Shown here: positions 36,251-49,474 of the stretch, one piece after another
Numbering within the stretch: the first letter of the stretch is position 1
Layout of the letters: each line of letters opens with the position of its first letter
Assembly: GCA_950295325.1 (NCBI GenBank)
Contig: OX485803.1
Span: forward strand, 56,189,554-56,253,553
Length of the DNA: 64,000 nt
Reading direction: 5' to 3'
Origin: Polytrichum commune
Taxonomy: Eukaryota > Streptophyta > Polytrichopsida > Polytrichales > Polytrichaceae
The notes under the pieces: model-generated
What the model was told of the DNA's origin: nothing
The model's database searches: none
Seen by the model: only the letters and a program-made list of their open reading frames with translations
Program-made: the position numbers and the translations under genes

Positions 36251-39200
36251 AAAACCTACATTTCCGATCGGAGTTGGAAATGTACGGTCCAACTCGGGCT
36301 TGTGTCATTTTGGTCACATCGTGTCAAGTCTTTGTGTTGTGAAACTACCACATTGTGTCAAGGTTGCAATTCTTTTACCTTGGCTTACCATACTTTATTT
36401 CGAACTGATGGTTTTGAGCATGTGTGGCCTCCCTTTCAGGCCGCAAATGACCAATTTCAAAAGAATATCAACTAATTTCTTTGAGAATTACCCCATATTT
36501 AATGCACACGTGTATGTAGATATTTTCTTTTATTCCAAATGTAGGTTATGTTGCATGGAGTAATTCTAGTTAGGCTACTAAAATGGGTATAATTTGGTCA
36601 TTTTAATATCTACTGGAAACTGAGGTCTATACATGATATGAAAAGTTGTGTAATAGTGGGATGACATCCATGGCTGTGTTAGCCCTACTTACAAAGAAGT
36701 TTCCATCACTATTTGAGAATGTGATTCCAAGGAGCCTCAATTGTTTCTTTCAAATAGACTATCAAGTTGACATTAGGCTACTGCACTCCGCCACTCTAGA
36801 GAATTAGTTGGTTTATAATCATTCTAATGTATTTTTAGTCCCATTAGCCTTTTGGGCTTCCTGAACTTTCAAATTAATTTCATTACAATTCACTTACTGA
36901 GTTCAAGGATTCCCACTACAATCAAGCATTTTTGGCAACAATCAAAAAATTAAGTGGGATGCCCCTCAACATGCTTGCATTGGAAGAGGCTAGAGCTTCT
37001 AAGGTTACAAAATCCTTGTTGATAAACATCTAAATCCAACACACGTGTTGTAGTCTATATAGTATGACACCAAAACTTCAAAATGGGAACCTCAAGAAAT
37101 CCACGTCAACGTGTACATATGTCCCACCTTTATTTATAGAAAAAAATACATTTAGAAGCTTAGAAGCCGCTTCCATGTTGTCCTCATGCATGCCTCAAAT
37201 GCATCAGAAACCCCAAATGGAAAGCAACCCTTTCAAGATCCATCCCATGGACTTCAAAGGAATCACCCATGTAGGAAGTGGATAAAGTTTTCCACTTTTA
37301 CACATATGAAATAATGTGCTAGCAAGACACACACCCAAATGTTTCTTCATTCAAAATCTTGTCCATTGATGAGCCCTTTGGTGGCCTTGTGAAGTATGTT
37401 CCTATGAGACAAACTGATATGATTCTTGAGACCTACCTTGCCAAATTTTGCATACTCTCATTTCCCTTCATTCATATCATTGGAAAAGATATTGTGATGC
37501 TCAAACTCAACGTGTTCCTCCCCATTTATATCAATGCCCCCAATCCCCCCCCCACAACAATAGTCACGGAGGCTTCAAATATAATTAAAAAATGCTCGAG
37601 TGAGCTCATGTACCTGAGTGCATTCTAGGACGCATCTCAAAATTAACCAAGCCAAAAAATCCTTGTAAAAACGATCTACTAGATTACACAATATCCAATG
37701 AATAAAGTAGGAAAAACCATAAAGAATTTGGTAGCAAACCCACAAAATAATTGAACACTGGAGATGGGAGCATACATGCAAAGCTCCAATCCAACATAGT
37801 CCAGTGTATGTTGAAGCCGCTGTAGCTGCCCATTAAACCCTGCCATGGCTTGCTAATTGCAAACCCTGCAAGGCCCACCACTTGTCACATTGCCACCTAG
37901 TTCCCAAGGAATTGTTAATTCCCCCTTGGCCAACCAATGGGAAGATTCATTTCCCATCAATTCCCATTTTGGCATTCTTGGCTAATTGGCCCGCAAGCAC
38001 ACTGCAAAATCCATAAACTAATGGAATCCTTCTCCCAAATTACTGTAAGGTACCTAACACACATAATCCTAAACAAAAAGGAAATTAGAAAAAGAAACAA
38101 TCCTTGGTCCCACTTGACTGAACACACTTACTAACACTAGAACCAAAAACTAGCATAAAACACATAGCCCTAACACTAACCACACGGTCCACCTATGAAA
38201 ATAGGCACTAAGCCGCCGTCACTCTCATGCTCATGCGGACATAGAGGGAGGCGGCGAACAAACATCGGATGTTAGGGCGAAATACTTTGGCGGGTTTTTT
38301 TTTTCCCTTTGGACTACATCTTCAATTATTAATAACTACTCTACACTAAATAATGAACACTTATAAGGACCTATGCATCTAGTTAAGAAATCAACAAGCA
38401 TGAACTTGTGATAACCACAACTAAATAAAAGGAGGTCCAATTTGCAATACGATTTTTGCATATGTTTCATCGTAAAAGTTGTTAACGCAAAAAGATAAAA
38501 TTTATTTATTTATTTACGCATATTGTAAATCTAATCGGTAGAAGTTGGAGAACATGAAAACCGAACGAAATAACACCCACATATCTTATATCTCTTGCCA
38601 TTTGGGAGGTGTCATCTACCCCCATTTGCCTTGTCTTCTGAATGCTCACATCTTCAATACAAGGTTTGTACATGGCCACCCTCCGACACTCTGTCTTGCA
38701 AATGCAACAGTAGTTCGCATATGAGTTGAGATTCGGAGCACTGATAAGCTTTTTTTAATACTGAGATCAAGTTGACGTATTGCGCTGATCGTGGCCAGCC
38801 ACTGTAAGTTCCTTGCAATTCCAGCATGTTAGTTGCTCCATATTTCACTTCCCAAACTTGAGGGCTGCGATCATGATCTGCAACTGAAGCATCTACTTTT
38901 TAACTTAATTAACACCAGGAGGTAAGAGGATCCAAACAAACCTTACACAGCGCAAGCAATCACGGTAAGATTTTGAGGTCCCGGCCGAGCTTTCCAGAAG
39001 GTCTAAAAATGGTGCACGAAAGGTTCGAGTGCCCTAGCCTCCACAGAAGAGGAGATTAAAGGTACGCAGCTAGCTACACAAACATAATGATGCACTACTG
39101 TGGACTTCAAAAAGGCATTGGAATACTATCCGTGTCCAATAATCTTCCTATTTCCTCATTCGGTTACTTGTAATGTGGCCGATCGAAGAATGCCAGTGCT

Positions 39201-40373
39201 TCGATTGATATATTGCCTAATCCAGTGTTGATTTTGAAATTTGTGCGTGTCCCCTACTTCTGGTGACACGCAATAGCACATAGAATTGTCTTTCAAGATA
39301 GCATTTGTAAATAACAAGCTTGACTGGACCTAATTAATTAAGCGTTCCGCGAACTTGAAGCAATATCATGTGCACGCGGATCCTCGTCAATCTTGATAGT
39401 ATATTGACGGTTCGAGATAGAGAGGACAACACGCTTTCACATTGAGGACATCATTTCCTCCATCATGACTTTAACTAGGATCTAGTAGTGCAAAAGTCCA
39501 CTCAAGGAGGCCTATCTACCTTGTCCACTTTTGAGAATATGTAAGGTAGAGGGAGCTTAAACCAACACTTTAAGCTATAGCACATACATGTGGCTATGTG
39601 GTTGATAGAAGCCCACAACATTTTCATTGGATGAAAAATCTACATGGAATCTTACTGGCAAGTGTGGAAAATGTTGGCCGGGATTGTAAGGGAAGTTTTT
39701 TAGACAACTCTTGAAGGTAGGTTTGACGGAATGTGCAGCGGGAATTTTGGTTTACATCAAGGGTTCGTGACCGTCAAAAGGCTTTGGGTTGTAGTCCATG
39801 GACTTCTCTATCTCTGATCCCAAAAGTGGGGTACCATGGTCATTTAGGAGCCATGACCTAATGTCTTTAGTGTAAACACGCCCAAGGTTTTGAGCCATCT
39901 GGTCCCTTCCTAGAGGAGTTGGCAAGTGGGTTGTTTGGGTTGGCATCCTTAGAGAATCTATTTTAGGATGTTGTTTGGATCAACACTTTGAGTGTCAAAA
40001 GGTAATTTTCACGTTGGTTTGACCATTGTCTTGACCGACGTGGAGATAACACGTGCCATTTTTCTTCCCAAAAAATCATATCGTGTTGAACCATACATCA
40101 TTCTCCAGTATATGACCCTGCGGGGACATATTCAACAATCGCGGCATGCTTGCATGGGCTAATATGTCTTTAAGCTTATTTTAAAGTATCCTATATATCA
40201 ACAATACTATTTGTCCAAGTTTGAACACAACATTATTCAACCATGTGGGTCGGTTCCATGTCCTTACAATATGTCAAATATATTCTTTGCCCCCCCTAAC
40301 AAAGTGAGAAATTTGTTTTCTATCCATACATTCATGCTGACACTTGGTAATTCTAGTAGAGCTTAACTCCCGG
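36251..40373. other. Non-coding stretch between two inverted repeats, no gene called
   Basis: The longest frame here is 36192-36563 (+, 123 codons). It overlaps the repeat and has no recognised feature. A small GC-rich patch with CGGCGG words lies near 38.2 kb. No transposase-like sequence was seen between the repeat pair. Confidence 0.4.
39535..39605. repeat. Copy of the ATAAGGTAG / GTGTTGG dispersed repeat end
   Basis: The segment reads TAAGGTAGAGGGAGCTTAAA, then CCAACACTTTAAGCTA, then CATACATGTGGCTATGTGGT. The reverse complement of 5665-5735 gives the same order of words (ACATGCATGTGGCTATGTGG). It lies in opposite orientation to that copy and has no visible partner end nearby. Confidence 0.5.
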
Positions 40374-40520
40374 CACTATTCATAGGAATCATTATTCATC
40401 TCGACACTATTCACAAAAACACTATTCATCTTAGTATTATTCACTAAAAATACTATTCATAGCAACACTATTCACAATACTCATAGTATTCATAGCAACA
40501 CTAGTCATTATTCGTAATGG
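40374..40520 (+). repeat. Degenerate short tandem array (ACTATTCA-based)
   Basis: CACTATTCAT, ACACTATTCACAAAAAC, ACTATTCATCTTAGTATT, ATTCACTAAAAATACTATTC and ATAGCAACACTATTCACAAT follow one another with unit lengths of about 17-22 bases. About eight ACTATTCA-like cores are visible. Function unknown. Arrays like this are often parts of transposon subterminal regions. Confidence 0.5.
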
Positions 40521-40879
40521 CGTCCATTTCTACTTATTTTGTAAGTTTTTTTCCCATGAAGGAAAGATAGTGGAGGCCCATGTTAAATGCTAAATATAGA
40601 CTAGATCACAACCATGTAGTTCAATAATGTTATGAAGATTTGTGGAGGTGCCCACCGTATAATGTACACCAAGCAATGAGTAAAACATTTCTTGGTTGAT
40701 GAGATTGCGGAACATGGAATCAACACCTAACTTCCCAAGTCCATGGAAGGGTTTCTTCGGGAACGCAGTTCACTCAAGCACGTGTGGGTTGAGGATTCTC
40801 CATGGACAAATTTCAAGGTTGAAGTGATATGTACCCATAGGAACTTGAAACGTGGTAGATGAGCTATTTTAAATCTTAC

Positions 40880-41021
40880 AAAGCCATTGGTTTGGATCGG
40901 AGTTGAAAACGGGCGATTCTACCTAATAAAAGAGAGACCAACCTTGAAACCCAACTCCCCAAAGTCAGACACATGTCAATGGCAAAACTCTTTCACCTCG
41001 GCTTCCCAAACTCTATTTTGA
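40880..41021 (-). repeat. Dispersed repeat, inverted partner of 36080-36250
   Basis: Carries TTGGATCGGAGTTGAAAACG, GAGACCAACCTTGAAACCCA and CTTCCCAAACTCTATTTTGA on the + strand. It abuts the truncated hAT MITE at 41022 with no gap. No shared flanking duplication with the 36-kb copy was found. Confidence 0.5.
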
Positions 41022-41201
41022 GAAATCCTAGTGTTTCCAAGTCCAACCGGGTTACATGGTTGTGGTCTTTCGGATTTTCATGATTAGTTTGACGTATAAT
41101 CCACAGATTCCTCTAAGACGATTGGTAATTTTCCTGAAGACTCTAATTTCGACTCGTTATTTCTCAAAGTCAACTGGCTCATCTGCAACTAGCGGTCACT
41201 G
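41022..41201 (+). mobile_element. 5'-truncated CCGGTT hAT-type MITE
   Basis: Enters the family at AATCCTAGTGTTTCCAAGTC and runs through CAACCGGGTTACATGGTTG and AACTGGCTCATCTGCAACTA to the terminus GCGGTCACTG. The left 35 or so bases are missing. They are replaced by the inverted repeat at 40880-41021, so the two repeats abut exactly. Confidence 0.6.
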
Positions 41202-42046
41202 ATAAGATCACATTGAAAGGCAGAAATCCACCAAGAATCATGCTGGAGTGGCCTTTCGGGCTTATATAACAACAAGTCTTCTCACGTACTACTATGTATA
41301 CATGTGTACTGCATGCATATGGTACAGACTGTACTACTACTTCTTCTTCTACTACTACTACTTCACCATCCCCTTTATAGTTTATGAGATTTTGGTTGGT
41401 TAATTAAGTTGCACAAAATTGAGTGTTGTGTTATAAATGCAACATGTCCTGAACGTGTACATTCCAAATTGGTCAGTATTAATTTCCTGTGGTCGAAAGT
41501 CAAGTGAGACCTAGGCTGTGGATTTAAACGACTCCACTATCTATTCGGTTGAATCATTTTTAATCTTCAGAGATTTCATCCGAAGCAGTGTTGTTTTCAG
41601 GGGGCTCGTGACGTCAAGTTGCCCCAAACGCAGTAAGGTAGTTTTTTTCCTTTCATTTTTAGAACAAAACCTTGAAAAAAAGGTCAGAAAATCAATGAAA
41701 CAATGCGGTGTGGTGGAGTTAGTGCCAACTCTGCATTGAATGTCATTTTCCTAATTCACGTGGTCACCAACACATCGGCCATGATATCTCCTCCCTTGTG
41801 ATTTAAATCTATTTGTTATAAGAAAAAATGCATCTTCTCATCAACTTTGAAATTTAGATAATACAAAAAATAAAAATAAAATGACATTCTTCATTATGCA
41901 TTGTGCGACCAACATGCATATACATGTAAATCTCCGCTCCCCCCCTTCCCTTCCCAAAAAACACCCATGCTGCCAAGTTATGTACTTATAAATATATGCG
42001 CATGTACATGCTGTGAAATATTTGTGTGAATCAAAGTCTAGGGAGT

Positions 42047-42282
42047 CAATAAATAGGAAGAATTGATTGCTAGTTATAGATAAAACAATTGAGTTTGAGA
42101 AATAACCGGTTCAAATTCAAAACATCAAGAAAATCACTGACCATTTAGAGGAATTTACAGAGCATTCTCCGATTCAACATGTATAGAAGAGCCGAAAGAT
42201 GTCAACATGTAACCGGTTGGCCTTGGAAACACTAGGATCTCAACTGATCGATTGGGCCCAAAATTCTCCTTGGATTTCAATG
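42047..42282 (-). mobile_element. CCGGTT hAT-type MITE, reverse orientation
   Basis: The + strand begins CAATAAATAGGAAGAATTGA, the inverse of the family's right end. It continues with TGAGAAATAACCGGTTCA, GATGTCAACATGTAACCGGT and GGAAACACTAGGATCTCAAC, ending near TTCTCCTTGGATTTCAATG. The flanking octamers (TAGGGAGT and GCCTGACA) do not match, so the ends are approximate or the copy is old. Confidence 0.7.
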
Positions 42283-44394
42283 GCCTGACAAGCAAGAGGT
42301 CGTGTAGGGCGTTGACAAGTACCAAAATGTCCTTATGGGCCTAATTAAAGATGCAAAAACTAAATGGGAGCTATATGTGCCAGCGCCGGGTGCGGGTCAA
42401 ACGTGTGATCTATGACCCTCAAATTGAAACACTTGTTTAAATCTTTGCCTAAGATGTGCATTGTGGATGTCACCGCGATAAGGTCAAGGTGACCTAAATC
42501 TCTAATTATCCCTTTCCCGAATAAAACCCAAGAGTTACGAAGCATCAAGGAGCAGATTTACTTGTTTCTCCAAAGATAGATTGATATGCTGAAGATGCTA
42601 AAGATGCTAACAGGTGAATGGGAAACGGATGTGTATTGCAAGAATGAGATTCCTTCCAGAAAGATGACTAATGGTGTTACTTCATTCTTGAGTTGGTTTC
42701 AATTTATATGTGATTATGAATCGGGCATAAAGAGAATTAGAGGGTCGTTGATGACTACTGCCTCCTCTTGAAGGTAGAATCACCGCAGTTCAAATCATAC
42801 ACTCACCATTGAAATGGAACCCACTGAGACAAATAGTCTATTACCTAGAAAACAAGAGAACATATGTCACGTTGCTCTTACGACATACTTGAAAATGAAA
42901 TTTTTTGTGCTGGAATGCCCCTTTACAACTACATTGAAAAGCATTTGTTACTTGCCTAATTGAGGTTTTCCCTCAAAATGGTAATGTGGATGAACATGTG
43001 CAATTAGGTTGCCCCACGCCAATGTATTGATATTCCACACTATTTTGAATATTTGTTACCACAACAACAAAATACGTTAACTCTCTTTGTTTTGTTATAG
43101 TTGTTATATGAAATGATTTTGATTCAAGATGATTTGCATGAGTTGAGAGGCAACCTATTTGCAACATATCAGTGTAGAGCTTGCAACATGGGTGATTTCA
43201 CAGTGTAAAAATGCGCCACTGAGACTTTAAAACTTTATTCATCCCGTCCATGCAGCAGCTGAAGATACTATGATCAAATGGATTGAGAGCAAACGGATAC
43301 GCCTCAAACTCAGGATCAAATGAAGGAAACTGACGATGATGAACTTAGACTGCATTCGATGGTGTGTCAAGATGGCCGACCGTAAATCTGAGTTTCTGGG
43401 AATCAGGTTCGGATTTGCTTGATTTTGGTGCTCATCACGGAAGCGGGAACATCCCAAATCCACAATTTGTGCAGATTAGCATGAACTTACAGATTACTAT
43501 TTGTATTGTAATGGCATATCATTATGAATCACAGGAACATTCTGCAACTTCTGGAGTGGGTGTGGATTCTAGGTTCCATTCTGTTTCACCACTTGTGAGG
43601 AAGTAAAAGTCACAACATCGATCCATTGAATCTCTCGGAGTGTGTGTTACAGTCAACATCGTATATATTTATCCACTTCATTACACTGATTACGGAAAAT
43701 ATTGTGGGCCACACCACTTGTATTAAGCTTATTTCTGCTCTAAATACACTGAAGATGACATTGTGGGTCCATGCTATTTTTTTAATTAATATGAGAGGTC
43801 CACTTGGTGGGTAACAATATATTATTTGGATTGGAAATAGTGTGCATTTCAAAGACTTCCGGCCTATGGGGTTTACGTGCCTTATATATTTATTACTGTG
43901 GTGCACTAGAATTTTGACATACCACAATAACTTATGGTCAAGTTAACTTTTCTTGACCCACACCATTTCTGAATTCACAATCTCATGTGTTCATAATTGA
44001 AATTGATCTGTTTACAAGAACATGAATTATTGTAAATGAAACTATAATATCGATATAACACTAAAACGTCGACATTGTACTAGAAATATCAATATTATGG
44101 TACTATTTTGTTAGTTTATTAACCATCCTTATTTTCAACCCACCCATAAAATATGGTGGGCCATGGTATTTTTCACCTATGCCCTTTCATTAAAATTAAG
44201 ATCACGTGCATTTGCAAACATACTCTTAAGACACCCTACATACAAGTTTTCTTTTTCAATATTTAGTACTACACATACAATTTCAATGACAAAACTCTCA
44301 TAAGTGAAATACAAGAAATTTACTCATAAAATGTGATATCTTGTTGTATTACAAGTGATATAATAACATATTATGCATCATACAAGTTAATATA
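42283..44394. other. No gene called
   Basis: The minus frame 42360-42548 (GKGIIRDLGHLDLIAVTS) and the overlapping frames at 43.2-43.6 kb look slightly coding-like but are short, unsupported by splice sites and unrecognised. Confidence 0.35.
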
Positions 44395-44735
44395 AACGAT
44401 ATATAAGTTATAAGTGATAATATGTATACATAACCAAACTACATTCAATATTGTAGTCATTAACATTCAAGTATACGAATTTGCTTTTGAATAACAATCA
44501 ACCCCTATCATTTGTATAATGCAAAACCCTAACATTCATTTATAGAGTCATTGAAGACTTTCTCAATCCCCGGATGTAACTCATAAGCATCTAAGTCTGT
44601 AATAAATATCATAGAAGCTATTGCAAGTATTGTTTCTAAGCCTACCAACAAACGGTCAGTAAGATCATATGTCCACTTGTTGTCGGTTTCTTTTTATACC
44701 AACATAAGCCAACCACCATGTTTGATGAATGGTCC
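44395..44735. repeat. Dispersed repeat, copy B (copy A at 35030-35365), with a remnant frame on the minus strand
   Basis: Same orientation and word order as copy A. On the minus strand, about 44529-44690 reads NKWTYDLTDRLLVGLETIL, then AIASMIFITDLDAYELHPG and IEKVFNDSI before a stop. Many differences from copy A are conservative replacements. This suggests an ancestral coding exon of a multicopy element or gene family. Confidence 0.55.
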
Positions 44736-47352
44736 CTCAAATTGGATCCCAACAATTACCAAACTTATGAACATCAAACCAACAGACCACATCTTCTAAA
44801 CCCTCCCAACAAACCAAACTTTCAACGGAGCTAATTTTTTCGACATCCTCATTTCCTTATAATTTTAGCTTTCGCAGTGTTAAAAAACCACACACGACAA
44901 TCACAACCATGATTTAACATAGTGATTTGACATGGTTTAACACTACCATACAAATACAAATGTTGCATTTTTTTCTTTTGAAGGTCCTCCATACATGTAC
45001 ATAACTACGAGTTATAATTTGCGTAGCATATGTACATGGAGTACAACAAGATTCAAATCAATACCCTTTTTGTACACTCACGTAATGTTGTACGTGTTCA
45101 GTGCAATGCACGCCCCGAGAACTACCCTATTTTTCAACCCACAATATTGGGTGTAAACACTATAATTCATGGAGTTGGGTGCATAAAGGGGGCATCACCA
45201 GGGTTGACCACTATTTCCTTGCTTGATGGTGTTATTGTAGGCTTGTCTAGGGTAACTTAAGTCACACTACACGTGTGCCCACACAATTTACTATGATCAG
45301 TGGCATAAGAAATTGATCCAGCTGGTGAATCCACCGAAGCAAATTCACTTCGAATGTGGTGAGCCTCCTGCATGGAACATGCAGTCAGAATTCTAGGATG
45401 GTGTTCTGCTTCCAGGTGCATCGAGAATATCCGGAGTGCCTTATTAGTTATAGTTAGAGCATGGTTTTGCTGATGTAGCAAGTCAAGGAAGGCATGAAAA
45501 GCAAGGAAGACAACAGCAGACAATGGTGTCTGTACAATTTAAGATGTGCACTGAAGAAAACGAGTCACTCACTCTAATTGTGTACGTGTGGCTTGTCAAA
45601 ATCACTTGAGTGGTGAATTATGGGTTGAATAGTCTGAATTTATTTGCGGTTCCTTCACAAGAATTGATGCAGGTTTTCAGAATTCTTGTTCTTTAAACAT
45701 TTATGTCCAGGCACATCAGGAGCTGCACACTTCAGCAAGTTGTTCAAGGCAAGCTATGGTGTTCGAAGCAGAAGAATACTGCACAGTGCAAATGTTTTTG
45801 TGGGTTGGTCTCCAAATGCTTTTTTACCTGTGTCTATATAGTGACTCCTTCTTTAATTTTTGAGAGGCTGCCAAAAAGAGACAGTTAAATACCCTGCTAG
45901 CTCACCCTCTCTTATACTTACAGACATGATCTGGTCCAACAGATCTCAAATTTTAATAGAACCCTGGCCAACTTTACACCCCAATTCCATACAGGAGCTC
46001 CTTGATGGAAACATGACAAGCCAGAGATTGCTCATACAACATCTAAGGTTGAGGCATCTATAACCAATAAAATAAGAGAGTTTGCATCTGTTTAGGAGGA
46101 GTCATAGTGGGGAATTATTTCTCTTGCAAAGAGAAACAAATTTCGAGGAGGATGCAAACATAATTGATTTTTTGTCATGAATATGGAAGTTGCTACGAAT
46201 TTCGAAGCGGTAAAGTTAGGGTAACACATAGTTGATCTCTAGGTTAATCCATAACTGCTCATCTAAATTCTAATAGTTGTCAATCTCTCATGAGGGTAAT
46301 CAATCACAAGCCGCCACCACCATGTCGACATTACATGATCCTGTTGAACAGTTAAATAGACTTGGTTGACTATGGATGCCTCAACCTTGCTGCATTTCAT
46401 ATGTTCATAGAAATACGAAGTTTAACATAATTTGGCTGTGCAGCTGACTGCTACACTTTTTTTTTGTAATTACAAATTATGATAAGCAAACACAAATCAC
46501 TGACAACTTCACATGTGCAAAAATCAAGATGGGAAATAGTGGGTCAGAGACTTCGAGAAGAATAGACATGAACCTTCATGTCCATGAAATGTCATTGTAG
46601 GGACATGATTGAATTTCTGTTTCCAAAAGAGGATCTGGGAAGCAATTTACCAGCTTACATCTGCAACTTAAATACAGACCTGAATGGCTAATTATGTGCA
46701 ATCTTGATGTTGACCCAGGATTGCACATATGAGCACAACAATTCATAGTTTCCTTGCACACAATTAGCCATTCAGCTAATTTATCCCCATAATTAGTTTT
46801 ACTATGCATAATTATGCCAATATGTGCAATATTGAAGGCATTGAAGGAATCAGTATCTACACATGTGAAGTGCTTCTGTTTTTGCACCATTGTCATGCGA
46901 ATCGTTCAGGTTCATTCAGTGGAGAATTCGAGAAGCATGAGAGGAGCTCCTATTAATTAGTCGCCATGGCGGATGTATTGACATCATTGTGTTGGCTTTT
47001 AAAATGTGAGAAACTTTGAATCTTGCATACAAATCTACATGAAGATGTACACAAATTGACTTACAATATAATATATGACAAAGCCAAAACACTCAACATT
47101 GCTCATCTGGCGACAAGAAGTTCCAAATTGATAGAGTGAGCATTTCTAAGAACAACAAATATTTAACCTATTTCTTTGTATGTAAGTGTCGCATATGTCT
47201 TGCACCCAAATGCATATAAAACAATGTACAAACATGTCACTTTTGAATGCTTCCTAAATTACCAAACACAAATGTGTTGAATGATGGCCACCTAAGTAGC
47301 CTTTATATGACTTGTATGTGATGGAAAAATAAATTGAAAATTAGGTTCTCAT
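44736..47352. other. No gene called
   Basis: Short frames only, for example 45257-45523 (-, 88 codons) and 46576-46896 (-, 106 codons), neither with a known motif. No element ends recognised. Confidence 0.4.
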
Positions 47353-47608
47353 GGCCTTATCAACTAAAATGAGCCAATTGGTCCGCTCAATTTAATGTAG
47401 GGAACGTGATGGGAACGTAATGATTGCTAGTTGGTAAGAGAGAATACCCGTTGAGGGTTCTTAAAATACAACTCAACCATTCCAATACACCCACACATGT
47501 TTATAAAACACCATGCAAATAATCAATTGTAATATGAAAGATCTCATCAATTGTGACAAAAGGATTGTCTCAAAATGGCCCAATTGGCTCATTTTAGTTG
47601 ATAAGGCC
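47353..47608. mobile_element. 256-bp MITE with perfect 29-bp terminal inverted repeats
   Basis: 47353-47381 and 47580-47608 are exact inverse complements over 29 bases, beginning GGCCTTATCAACTAAAATGA from each end. The flanks GTTCTCAT and ATTCTCAT agree at 7 of 8 positions, consistent with an 8-bp duplication. The TIR starts GG and not CA, so hAT is not certain. Non-coding. Identical TIRs suggest a young insertion. Confidence 0.8.
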
Positions 47609-49474
47609 ATTCTCATAGTTTCAAACACTGAGTCAAAGGCTTAGAAGACTTTTAGAAGCCTATTGATTTTTAATTAAATATTTGGGTATTCCATAGGGAC
47701 CAATGGGTGTGCAAGAATTGACATACATCATGATCTAATGTTCACTTTCTTTGGCTTTTTGAGACCCTATACTAAGCATTTGGCACATGTATGGTTAAAT
47801 GTGATAGCTTACATCAAGTATTTGATACGTGAGCAATGTTGTTGCCGATGGTGTAGCATTTGGTCCAATAGATCTCCTTATGTGTCACAATGAGATTAAT
47901 GATACAAGCCACAAAAATCATCCATGTAAATGAATTCAACATGATGTGATTGCTCCATAAGGATTGGAAGTAAGGTAACCGGGCGAACCGGTCACCCTAA
48001 CTACCCCCAATGAAGTTATTGTGCTTGCTCATTCTTGTTCCACCATTGTCAGGCATCTCCTCCACAATCCTCTTAGGTATTCTTAAAACCATCACCTCCT
48101 CCCCTAGCCACCTAACCTATGTGATCCCCTCAAAATCCATTGTCATGCAAATTTTGGGTAGAGTATATTGTTGTTGCTTGGGAAGAAATTTTGCGTAATT
48201 TCATCCGAAATTTGTTATTGTGTGCATTAGCAATTTTCATAACAAAAGTTGCGACATTTTCGACGACCTTATATTCATTTCATATTCAAACTTGAAAACT
48301 GCGAAGGTCTCAACACGTGAATGAAAGTAAGCTCTAAACTCTCACCTTCAAAGCTTTGCCTTCATATATATAAATTTGATTTTCCTTATGATTCTTAAGA
48401 ACATGAAATATGATTGCATGTATGTTTACATTCATTCAACTTGCTACTTGAAGTGTTTATAGTCTTACCTTCAAGCTTGTGTTTTTCCACTTCAACAAAA
48501 CTATGACCTTCATGAATATTTGCCAAAAATGCATCCTTTGTGATAAAATCCAATACATTTGTTATTTGCAACTTTCTTTTCAATTGTATTGATAACTACC
48601 TTGCTTGCATGCAAAATTGGCATACAATTGATTACATTTTGGACACAAACATCTGTTGATTTTGCCATGGCACAATTGGCAATCATTAATTTCACTTCAA
48701 TGACATATTGCTATCATTGTCCATGACATTGCTTATGTTCTATGATGTTAAGTTTGATGAACCACAACGTCAATGATTATTTCATATGTGCCATATTTGT
48801 CTTCTTTTTCCTCTTTGGAGTCAAATTATGGGATATTTCGATATCATTTGTTGTGTGGAACCTTGGGAAGTGCAATCTTCACCCCAACTACATGGTTTGT
48901 TGATCACTCACATCGTGTCAATATGCATCTTTTGTTGAAGCACATGACTCTAGCTTCATGTGATAAGTTCTTGTTTGGATAAGTATTATGCTCAAGGAAG
49001 GCAACAAATTACTCAATTATACATGATCATTGTTACTTGTAGTATATATTTCAACTCAAACCTTACCTTGAGTTGGAGGCAAAATGATTTTATTCCGGAT
49101 TGTAGTATTGATTCAATAAGAATTTGATTGCCCTTGTAGGAACTACAGTTTTGATATGGTTTGAGAATCATATTTGAACAAGTTATGGAAATAGAGCATA
49201 TCTTTATGTTTGTCTGAAGCTTTGCAAATTCCATCATCCTATCAATTCTTGTTGGTTGTGAAGCCGTGCGTGGTTCATGCATTTGGTCAATTCAACAAGT
49301 TTTTGCATTTCAAGTCATCACAACCTTGCCTTTGTGATGGACACTTGCTCTTGCTTGGAATCAAGTTTTGGCCTAGTGCATGGGTTTTGCTGGATTGTAT
49401 CCTCAATAAATTGAGAAATGTAATTTGAAGACATCATGGGCTTTGTTCAGGATGGTCCACGGAATAATAACGAG
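47609..49474. other. Region upstream of the FLX-like gene
   Basis: Probably holds the promoter and first non-coding exon of the gene at 49854. I could not place a TATA box or transcription start. Short frames here (for example 48010-48198) are not supported as genes. Confidence 0.35.

Noticed and set aside
36192-36563. 123-codon plus-strand frame
   Set aside because: Overlaps a dispersed repeat, lacks domain features and is no longer than expected among the frames of a 64-kb AT-rich window.
42039-42290. Target duplication for the reverse-oriented MITE
   Set aside because: TAGGGAGT and GCCTGACA do not match under any reasonable choice of ends.
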